Of a DNA stretch of 64,000 nt, positions 55,929-64,000 are shown piece by piece. The notes under the pieces are model-generated. The model was not told the DNA's origin. It saw nothing but the letters and a program-made list of their open reading frames with translations, and did not search any database. Origin of the DNA: Stappia stellulata DSM 5886 (GTDB taxonomy: Bacteria > Pseudomonadota > Alphaproteobacteria > Rhizobiales > Stappiaceae). The stretch covers positions 124,001 through 188,000 of the forward strand of contig NZ_AUIM01000004.1 of the NCBI RefSeq assembly GCF_000423705.1, read 5' to 3'. The translations under genes were made by a program, and so were the position numbers. How positions within the stretch are numbered: position 1 is the first letter of the stretch; every line of letters begins with the position of its first letter.

Positions 55929-56068
55929 AACCCGATGAGCAACATATGGGTGACTCGCGCAGGCAATTCCAGAGCTGTTCCTGCATAGCTGACCCGCGAC
56001 AAGCGGGCAGCAATTCAATTTCGTGAATGTTGCACTGCATGCAACCACAACGTGCTGTTTCAAATAGC

Positions 56069-56106
56069 AAAAAGCGCCACACGATCAAGTCGGGCGGCGC
56101 TTTTTT
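56069..56106. terminator. Rho-independent terminator behind the second DUF1127 gene
   Basis: AAAAAGCGCC and GGCGCTTTTT around a 17-base loop. It lies 40 bases behind the DUF1127 stop and before hairpin C, so it could separate the mRNA from the downstream sRNA cluster. Confidence 0.8.
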
Positions 56107-56145
56107 GAGCACATATAGAGCGACCCGAAGAAGGGCCGCGACAGA

Positions 56146-56295
56146 TTAGCGCATGTTGCGGCGGGCAATGAAATCGATGTCGCCGCGGCCGATGCCGAGG
56201 TCGTTCAGTTCACGGTTCGAAAGCCGGGACAGTTCGTCATAGGTGCGGCGGTACGACTGCCAGGAATGATATTTGCGCACGAGAGTGTCGAGCAT
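56146..56295 (-). CDS. DUF1127 domain-containing small protein (unit 2)
   Basis: A 49-residue basic protein: MLDTLVRKYHSWQSYRRTYD followed by ELSRLSNRELNDLGIGRGDI and a short Arg-rich tail. The ELSRLSNRELNDLGI segment is the DUF1127 signature. Some DUF1127 proteins are RNA-binding (CcaF1 of Rhodobacter). TGATGGAG lies ahead of the ATG. It is about 60 percent identical by eye to its neighbour at 56636-56785, which indicates a tandem duplication. Hairpins with CTCCTCCC loops follow downstream. Confidence 0.9.
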   Translation of the reverse strand: MLDTLVRKYHSWQSYRRTYDELSRLSNRELNDLGIGRGDIDFIARRNMR

Positions 56296-56507
56296 GGGAA
56301 ACTCCATCATCGGGATCTGGGGTAAGGCGTGCCACCCGGTGCATGTTGCGCCGCAGCACGTCTCTCTGGCTTTGATATGGGGTGAGTCCGTCGCGGCGAA
56401 ATGCGCTCTTTCGGCATGACCGCCATGCAGATTATGCAAGCCGGAAGACACCCGGTTTGCGCAGTCGGTCAGCAAGGGCGCCGCAGCTCGCGAGGCTCGT
56501 AAAACAT
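56296..56507. other. Leader region between the two DUF1127 units
   Basis: The bases between hairpin D and the start of the second DUF1127 gene hold no gene. A CATAAT element lies near 56434 on the minus strand but without a convincing -35 partner. No RpoH or EcfG-type promoter could be recognised with confidence. Confidence 0.4.
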
Positions 56508-56623
56508 GCGAACGCCCGCCGGAGGGAGGAGGACCGGCGGGCGACGCAAAGGTCGGACGGGATTGGGAGGAGGAGGTCCCGCCCGAACACGCCAAAGAGA
56601 CAGGGGAGGAGGTCTATCTCTTT
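56508..56623 (-). ncRNA. Three-hairpin anti-Shine-Dalgarno sRNA cluster, unit 1 (CcsR/cuckoo-like)
   Basis: Starts 13 bases behind the first DUF1127 stop. In minus-strand order: hairpin F (56594-56623, stem AAAGAGA), hairpin E (56554-56589, stem CGGGCGGGA with TCCCGTCCG, holding one G-U pair only if transcribed from the minus strand) and hairpin D (56508-56547, stem CGCCCGCCGG, with a further GCG/CGC pairing). Each loop reads CTCCTCCC on the minus strand. Hairpin D is the counterpart of hairpin A: its loop is identical, and its stem differs by one compensatory pair (G-C here, A-T there). Exact RNA ends cannot be told. Confidence 0.72.
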
Positions 56624-56635
56624 GATCGTGAGCTG

Positions 56636-56785
56636 TTATCGGCTAGCGCGACGGGCGACGAAGGAGATGTCGCCGCGAGCGATGCCGAGATCGTCAAGCT
56701 CGCGCGTGGACAGGCGCGACAGCTCTGAGACGGTGGTCTGGTAAGTCCGCCAGCTGCGGTACTTGCGTGCAAGTGAGTCAAACAT
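56636..56785 (-). CDS. DUF1127 domain-containing small protein (unit 1)
   Basis: A 49-residue basic protein: MFDSLARKYRSWRTYQTTVS, then ELSRLSTRELDDLGIARGDI and the tail VARRASR. It has the full DUF1127 signature and the same length as its neighbour. The conserved basic face (Arg-Lys-Tyr-Arg-Ser-Trp-Arg) suits nucleic acid binding, as shown for other family members. The three hairpins of unit 1 begin almost at once after the stop codon, so RNA processing from this mRNA's 3' end is the likely way to release the sRNA. Confidence 0.9.
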   Translation of the reverse strand: MFDSLARKYRSWRTYQTTVSELSRLSTRELDDLGIARGDISFVARRASR

Positions 56786-57073
56786 GTTGGCCTCGATGGG
56801 GTGGTGAGCAAGTGCCCGGCTGTGCCGTTGGCGCCGCCCGAATTCGATGACCTTGAAGTAGGTTTTTCGCGCGATGATAAAAAGTGCATTGTTTGCATGG
56901 CTGGCGTGCGGATTGTGCATTGCACCATCCCGGAGCGACACGCCCAGGCGCGGCGCGCATGCCCAGCCGGCGGACGGCGGGCGGAAACCCGGGAGTCTCG
57001 CCGTTTCAACCGGAATCCCGGCCAAATCCGCCGCGCCGGTCCGCCGCGCCGGTTGCCTGTTTTTCCGGCCTTG

Positions 57074-60040
<2,967 letters not shown>

Positions 60041-60187
60041 GGATGGGTCCCTGGTGGCAGTGCCGAGTGTGATGTGTCGCACGATGCGCGAACGGTCTTG
60101 CGACGACGTGATCCGCCCCGAATGGGATGCGGATACGCCGTTCATTCCGGAAAGAGCTTACGCGGGCGGGAGCGAACCCGATTGCGT

Positions 60188-60202
60188 GAACATAAAAGGA
60201 AC
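60188..60202. promoter_or_regulatory. LexA (SOS) box near uvrA
   Basis: GAAC-N7-GAAC, the alphaproteobacterial LexA operator, 148 bases upstream of uvrA in the uvrA-ssb divergent gap. Confidence 0.75.
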
Positions 60203-60327
60203 ATGATCCGGCGCGCAAGCCCGTCGGCGGGAACGTGGCGTCATGTCGCCTCGCAGTCATCTGGGGCTTTTAACCGGACTTGCCAAGGATTCCATGTTTT
60301 CTCGCTTGTTTCGTGGCTCGGGATATG

Positions 60328-60342
60328 GAACGAATACGGAAC
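60328..60342. promoter_or_regulatory. LexA (SOS) box near ssb
   Basis: A second GAAC-N7-GAAC in the same gap, 117 bases upstream of ssb. The two boxes are in the same orientation, 125 bases apart. Confidence 0.75.
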
Positions 60343-60459
60343 ATTCGTATTGAATGGCCTTGCGATTGTGGAAAAGCCGCAGATTGGCCCGGCACCGCCG
60401 GGCGCTTGCGCCTATGGTCGGGGCCAACAGGCAGACAGCACAGATTTGAGGAGACGAGG

Positions 60460-61005
60460 ATGTCGGGAAGCGTCAACAAGGTGATCCTGGTCGGCAATCT
60501 GGGTGCCGATCCGGAAGTCCGGCGGATGCAGGACGGGCGCCCCGTGGTGAACTTGCGTCTGGCAACCTCGGAAAACTGGCGGGACAAGAACTCCGGCGAG
60601 CGCCGTGAGCGCACGGAGTGGCACCGCGTTGTGATCTTCAGCGAGGGTCTTGCCAAGGTCGCGGAAAACTATCTGCGCAAAGGCTCGAAGGTCTACATCG
60701 AGGGTCAGTTGCAGACCCGCAAGTGGCAGGACCAGTCCGGCCAGGAACGCTACAGCACCGAGGTCGTGCTTCAGGGCTTCAACGCCACGCTCACCATGCT
60801 CGACGGCCGCGGTGAGGGCGGCGGAGGCGGCGGTCGCTCCGGCGGTGGCGGCGGATACGTCGAGCAGGGCGGAGGCGGCTACGACCAGGGCGGCGGTTAC
60901 GACCAGGGCGGACCGTCGGGTGGCGGATCCTCCTCCGGCGGCGGACAGCGCGGCGGCTTCGGCGGCGGCGGTGGCGGCGACATGGACGACGAAATTCCGT
61001 TTTGA
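60460..61005 (+). CDS. ssb: Single-stranded DNA-binding protein
   Basis: A 181-residue SSB. Residues 1-112 form the OB fold ([52 protein letters not shown]). A long Gly-rich linker follows. The C-terminal acidic tip DDEIPF recruits repair and replication partners. GAGGAGACGAGG precedes the ATG. The gap to uvrA carries two LexA boxes; SOS control of uvrA and ssb is usual in alphaproteobacteria. Confidence 0.98.
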   Translation: MSGSVNKVILVGNLGADPEVRRMQDGRPVVNLRLATSENWRDKNSGERRERTEWHRVVIFSEGLAKVAENYLRKGSKVYIEGQLQTRKWQDQSGQERYSTEVVLQGFNATLTMLDGRGEGGGGGGRSGGGGGYVEQGGGGYDQGGGYDQGGPSGGGSSSGGGQRGGFGGGGGGDMDDEIPF

Positions 61006-61007
61006 CG

Positions 61008-61541
61008 ATGAACGCGCGCGAGACAGATGCGTCGCGCGCGCCCGTCCTGCCCGATGTCTTGCAGCCGGGCCTGGACGTCGTCTTTTGCGGAACCGGCGCC
61101 GGGCGCCGGTCCGCCGAAGTCGGGGCCTATTACGCCGGACCGGGCAACCGGTTCTGGCGGACCCTGGCCGAGATCGGTTTGACACCGCGTCTGTTTTCTC
61201 CGCAAGAATTCCGCGAATTGCCGGCATTCGGGATCGGTCTCACCGATATCGCTAAGCAGCATGTCGGTCCCGATCATGACATCGATCCCGCGCGCAGCGA
61301 TGCGGACGGTCTGAAAGCACGCATTGCAGCCGCAGCGCCCGGCGTACTTGCCTTCACCAGCAAACGCGCCGCGGCGCTGTATTTCGGCTGCCCGACCCGC
61401 GATCTGGCCTATGGCCTTCAAGGTCCAAAGATCGAAACCACCCGCATCCACGTGCTGCCATCGCCGTCAGGGGCCGCGCGCGGCTTTTGGTCGATCGATC
61501 CATGGGCGGCGCTCGCGCGTGCAACACGGGGAGCGTCATGA
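61008..61541 (+). CDS. mug: Mismatch-specific uracil/thymine-DNA glycosylase (Mug-like)
   Basis: A 177-residue glycosylase that removes uracil or thymine from G-U/G-T mispairs. The family-2 UDG motifs are the catalytic loop FCGTGAGRRSAEVGAYYAGP with NRFWRTL, LTDIAKQ, and the intercalation loop LPSPSGAARGFW. It starts two bases after the ssb stop, so it probably shares the LexA-controlled transcript, and it is coupled to the DUF2306 gene by an ATGA overlap. A TTG at 61002 is a less likely start. Confidence 0.92.
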   Translation: MNARETDASRAPVLPDVLQPGLDVVFCGTGAGRRSAEVGAYYAGPGNRFWRTLAEIGLTPRLFSPQEFRELPAFGIGLTDIAKQHVGPDHDIDPARSDADGLKARIAAAAPGVLAFTSKRAAALYFGCPTRDLAYGLQGPKIETTRIHVLPSPSGAARGFWSIDPWAALARATRGAS

Positions 61542-61936
61542 CGCTCGCGCCTTTGGTGAATGCCTCGCCTGCCATCCAGTTGCATGCCGTTGCAGCCCTG
61601 ATTTCACTGGCCTTGACGCCCCTTCAGCTTGCAGGCGGGAAGGGCACGGCAGCCCACAGGCTCCTCGGCTATGGCTGGGTGACAGCGATGGGGATCGTCG
61701 CGGTCTCGTCGCTCTGGATCCACACGATGCCCGTGCTCGGACCTTTCAGCGGCATTCACCTGTTGTCTGTCTGGGTGATCGCGATGCTGCCCGTTGCCGT
61801 CCTGTCCGCCCGCAAGGGGCAGATCCGGCGGCATCGAAACGCCATGATCTCATTCGTCATCGGCGCGCTCGGGATTGCCGGCGCCTTCACGCTCCTTCCC
61901 GGTCGCATCCTGCATCAGGTGCTGTTCGGTTTGTGA
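61538..61936 (+). CDS. DUF2306 family membrane protein
   Basis: A 132-residue protein with four membrane helices. LHAVAALISLALTPLQLAGG, then GTAAHRLLGYGWVTAM, and HRNAMISFVIGALGIAGAFT match the DUF2306 family, with a conserved His-Arg pair after the first helix. Function is unknown. It overlaps mug by four bases. Confidence 0.85.
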   Translation: MTLAPLVNASPAIQLHAVAALISLALTPLQLAGGKGTAAHRLLGYGWVTAMGIVAVSSLWIHTMPVLGPFSGIHLLSVWVIAMLPVAVLSARKGQIRRHRNAMISFVIGALGIAGAFTLLPGRILHQVLFGL

Positions 61937-61948
61937 TTCGCCGCCGCT

Positions 61949-62908
61949 CTATGTCCCGGCATCGTCGTGCCTGCGGCCGGCTTCCAGCATCTCCTTGTGG
62001 TGCCGCGTCGCCTGCACCTCGATGAACACCCGGCGCACGATGGGGAATCGGTTCTTGATCGAGACCTCGAGCGCGTAAATCGCTTCCTCGACCTTGCCGA
62101 CGGTCAGATTGTCCTCGAAGTCGATGGAGAGTGCCAGCAGCACGTCCTGCGGGCCGCGGTGCAGCGTGCGGATTTCGTTCATCCGCGACACCGTCGGCGT
62201 CGCCTCGACCAGACCCCGGATGATTTCCACCGTTTCCGGATCGGCCCCCTCGCCGACGAGCAGGCTCTTGGTCTCATAGGCCAGAAAGGCGGCCGTCAGG
62301 GCGAGGATCACGCCGATCGTCACGGAGGCGGCACCGTCGAGCCAGGGAAGGCCGAGGTATTGCACGCCCAGCAACCCCAGGAGCGCCACGATGAGGCCCG
62401 CCATGGCGGCGGTGTCCTCGAAGAGAACGGTGAACACCGCCGGATCCTTGCTTTCGCGCACCGCCTGCAGGATGCCGCGTTGCCCGCGCACGCGGTCGAA
62501 CTCCTTGTAGGCGATCCACCAGGCGACGGATTCGAACACGATGGCCAGGCCCAACACCACATAGGCAATGATCGGCGAGGTGATCGGATGCGGATTCAGG
62601 ATCTTCTGGACACCTTCGTAGATCGAGATGCCGGAGCCGACGGCGAAGATCAGGATCGCCACGACGAAGGCCCAGAAATAAAGCTCCACCCCGTAGCCGA
62701 AGGGGTGCTTTTCGTCGGCCGGCTTGTCCGCCTTCTTCAGGCCGTAGAGGAGAAGCCCTTGGTTCCCGGTGTCGACCAGCGAGTGGATGCCTTCCGACAG
62801 CATCGCCGAGGAGCCGGTGTAGGCGGCCGCGAAAAACTTCGTGATCGCGATCAGGCCGTTGCCGACAAGTGCGGCATAAATGACTTTCTTCGAGCCGGTG
62901 GCGGCCAT
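61949..62908 (-). CDS. Cation diffusion facilitator family transporter
   Basis: A 319-residue metal/proton antiporter. In helix 2, SEGIHSLVDTGNQ provides the His-x3-Asp half of the zinc site. In helix 5, LFEDTAAMAGLIVALLG has Glu-Asp in place of the usual His/Asp pair, as in the ZnT9-like branch, so metal specificity may differ. The cytoplasmic C-terminal domain (IRTLHRGPQDVLLALSIDFE) ends in a His/Asp-rich tail. It converges with the DUF2306 gene. Confidence 0.92.
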   Translation of the reverse strand: MAATGSKKVIYAALVGNGLIAITKFFAAAYTGSSAMLSEGIHSLVDTGNQGLLLYGLKKADKPADEKHPFGYGVELYFWAFVVAILIFAVGSGISIYEGVQKILNPHPITSPIIAYVVLGLAIVFESVAWWIAYKEFDRVRGQRGILQAVRESKDPAVFTVLFEDTAAMAGLIVALLGLLGVQYLGLPWLDGAASVTIGVILALTAAFLAYETKSLLVGEGADPETVEIIRGLVEATPTVSRMNEIRTLHRGPQDVLLALSIDFEDNLTVGKVEEAIYALEVSIKNRFPIVRRVFIEVQATRHHKEMLEAGRRHDDAGT

Positions 62909-63041
62909 GCGTGGCGTCCCCTGTCTAACACGTGAAGCGCCGTACGGGCGCGGGCGGTGACGCGCTTGTGACTCGCGCGTCCGTGCCGTGAGCGGTAGTC
63001 AAGGCCGAGACACCTGTCAAAATCAACCCGGGAGATCGACC

Positions 63042-63428
63042 ATGCCGAGGAAACTCGATTTCAGCGCAGCATTCCTCGCCGCGCTGGTTGTCCTGTCCCT
63101 GGGGCTTCCGGAGGCCTCGACGGCGGGCGAGGCCGATGTCGTTGCGGTCGACGCGCGACAGGCCGGCGACGGCACCTGGCGCTTCGACGTCACCCTCGCC
63201 CACGCCGACGCGGGCTGGGACCACTACGCCGACCTGTGGGAGGTCGTCGCGCCCGACGGAACCGTGCTCGGAAAACGGGTGCTGGCCCATCCGCATGTCG
63301 ACGAACAGCCCTTCACCCGATCCCTTTCGGGCGTGGAGATACCCGAAGGCATCGATACGGTGGACATCCGCGCCCGCGACAGCGTTCACGGCTTTGGCGG
63401 ACGAACGATGAGCGTCGTCCTCGACTGA
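63042..63428 (+). CDS. Small secreted protein, uncharacterised
   Basis: A 128-residue exported protein. MPRKLDFSAAFLAALVVLSL plus an Ala-Ser-Thr-Ala-Gly cleavage region make a Sec signal of about 26 residues. The mature part looks all-beta, with a WRFDVTLAHADAGWDHYAD segment and a strand-turn pattern ending in a His-Gly-Phe-Gly-Gly turn. No cysteines. No family is recognised. GGAGATCGACC precedes the ATG. DUF5993 and dsbB follow on the same strand. Confidence 0.78.
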   Translation: MPRKLDFSAAFLAALVVLSLGLPEASTAGEADVVAVDARQAGDGTWRFDVTLAHADAGWDHYADLWEVVAPDGTVLGKRVLAHPHVDEQPFTRSLSGVEIPEGIDTVDIRARDSVHGFGGRTMSVVLD

Positions 63429-63531
63429 CGCGCCAAAGGGCGGTATGAAAACGGCAACGGACGCCGAGGGGCCGCAAGAGCGGACCCCGAGCGCGCGTCC
63501 GGCCAGCTCCTGCCCCAAGGTCTGTGACCCG

Positions 63532-63690
63532 ATGTATCTGACTGCGCTTTTCCTTCTGTTGACAGCGACGCTCGTCGTGGCCGCGCGCGGCTCCAGGCCT
63601 GCCGCGCTTGGCCTTGCAACCGTCAGCTTCATTGTTGCCGTCGGCGTCTATTTTCATCACGCCTCCGACGCGCTCCCGCTGTCGTTTTGA
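63532..63690 (+). CDS. DUF5993 family small membrane protein
   Basis: A 52-residue protein with two membrane helices: MYLTALFLLLTATLVVAARG and, after a short Arg-containing loop, FIVAVGVYFHHASDALPLSF. The His-His and the Leu-x-Leu-Ser-Phe ending are typical of the DUF5993 family, which usually lies directly upstream of a dsbB gene, as here (11 bases). Function is unknown. In-frame sequence back to 63445 is not conserved-looking. Confidence 0.78.
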   Translation: MYLTALFLLLTATLVVAARGSRPAALGLATVSFIVAVGVYFHHASDALPLSF

Positions 63691-63701
63691 AAGGTCTTGC
63701 A

Positions 63702-64000
63702 ATGATTTCCCACAAGACCGAGGGTCTTCTCAACGTCGCCGCGCTCTTTGCTATTTCCGCCGTCTTGCTGGTGGCCTTCGCGGATCAGATTTTCGGCGGC
63801 GAGTTGCCCTGTCCGCTGTGCCTGCTGCAACGCGCGGGGTTTCTGTTGCTGGCCATCGGTCCGGTGCTCACGGTCGCGCGCGGACCGCATCCCGCGCACT
63901 ACGGCATCACGGTGCTTGCGGGGCTGGCCGGCGCGGGGTTCGCGATGCGTCAGGTCCTTTTGCACATCGAGCCGGGCGATGCCGGCTTCGGCGCGCCCTT
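63702..64000 (+). CDS. dsbB: Disulfide bond formation protein B (partial, runs off the window)
   Basis: The first 99 residues of a DsbB. The first cysteine pair reads GGELPCPLCLLQRAGF, with the essential Arg four residues after the second Cys. Two membrane helices and a periplasmic loop are visible. DsbB oxidises DsbA and passes electrons to quinone. The remaining cysteine pair and helices lie beyond position 64000. AAAGG precedes the ATG. Confidence 0.9.
   Translation, partial: MISHKTEGLLNVAALFAISAVLLVAFADQIFGGELPCPLCLLQRAGFLLLAIGPVLTVARGPHPAHYGITVLAGLAGAGFAMRQVLLHIEPGDAGFGAP

Noticed and set aside
55811-56623. CRISPR array or REP-type palindromic elements
   Set aside because: The spacing is irregular, the stems differ while the loops are constant, and each cluster follows a DUF1127 gene; this fits structured RNAs better than CRISPR or REP.
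56296-57073. RpoH- or EcfG-type stress promoter ahead of the DUF1127 genes
   Set aside because: Expected from the Rhodobacter precedent, but no pair of elements with acceptable spacing could be shown by eye; left open rather than claimed.

Overview
This window is a 64 kb stretch of a high-GC alphaproteobacterial chromosome, most likely from the Hyphomicrobiales (Rhizobiales). That placement is an inference from gene orders and sites: yceD-plsX-fabH-ihfA-merR, alaC-like-hom-glpX-recJ, soxBDAG, the CBP3 ubiquinol-cytochrome c chaperone, DUF2842 next to ctaA, DUF1127 genes, and LexA boxes of the form GAAC-N7-GAAC between uvrA and ssb. No transposase, phage gene or CRISPR array was seen. The DNA is mostly core genome, with one short decayed patch and one RNA-rich patch.

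Layout. 0-9 kb: an MFS transporter, a proton-pumping pyrophosphatase, a BamE-like lipoprotein, then the CBP3 chaperone, DUF177, plsX, fabH, ihfA and merR run. 9-12 kb: an accessory or decaying patch holding a 5'-truncated cytochrome c4-like gene, a small unknown protein, ArsR and VOC remnants, and two convergent uncharacterised genes; it ends at tRNA-Pro(GGG). 12-22 kb: an exopolysaccharide locus with an O-antigen ligase/Wzy-like protein, a WbaP-type initiating transferase, a GT4 glycosyltransferase, a Wza-like export lipoprotein, a Wzc/GumC-like chain-length protein, a CelD-like acyltransferase and a polysaccharide deacetylase. 22-29.6 kb: DUF2842, heme A synthase, O-acetylhomoserine sulfhydrylase, a tight rimB-rimK-deacylase operon, a CoA-binding protein, an enoyl-CoA hydratase and a thioesterase.

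29.8-38 kb: rplM-rpsI, an Lrp regulator divergent from arginase and ornithine aminotransferase, a fatty acid hydroxylase, a DUF6653-like protein, class I PHA synthase and a lipoprotein. 38-45 kb: aminotransferase, hom, glpX, recJ, a small protein, a nitrilase-superfamily enzyme and DUF423. 45-51.5 kb: heterotetrameric sarcosine oxidase (soxBDAG) and an exported beta-carbonic anhydrase. 51.5-55.7 kb: an M3 oligopeptidase, an AEC transporter, a minimal flagellar-rod-like protein and a PNPOx-fold protein.

55.8-56.8 kb holds the most interesting feature. Two paralogous minus-strand units each consist of a 49-codon DUF1127 gene followed by three RNA hairpins, and every one of the six loops displays CTCCTCCC, an anti-Shine-Dalgarno sequence. 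The layout matches the ccaF1-CcsR type of stress sRNA locus (cuckoo RNAs) known from Rhodobacter, here duplicated in tandem. 57-64 kb: uvrA divergent from ssb with two LexA boxes between them, a Mug-type glycosylase and DUF2306 behind ssb, a CDF transporter, a small secreted protein, a DUF5993 protein and the start of a dsbB gene that runs off the end.
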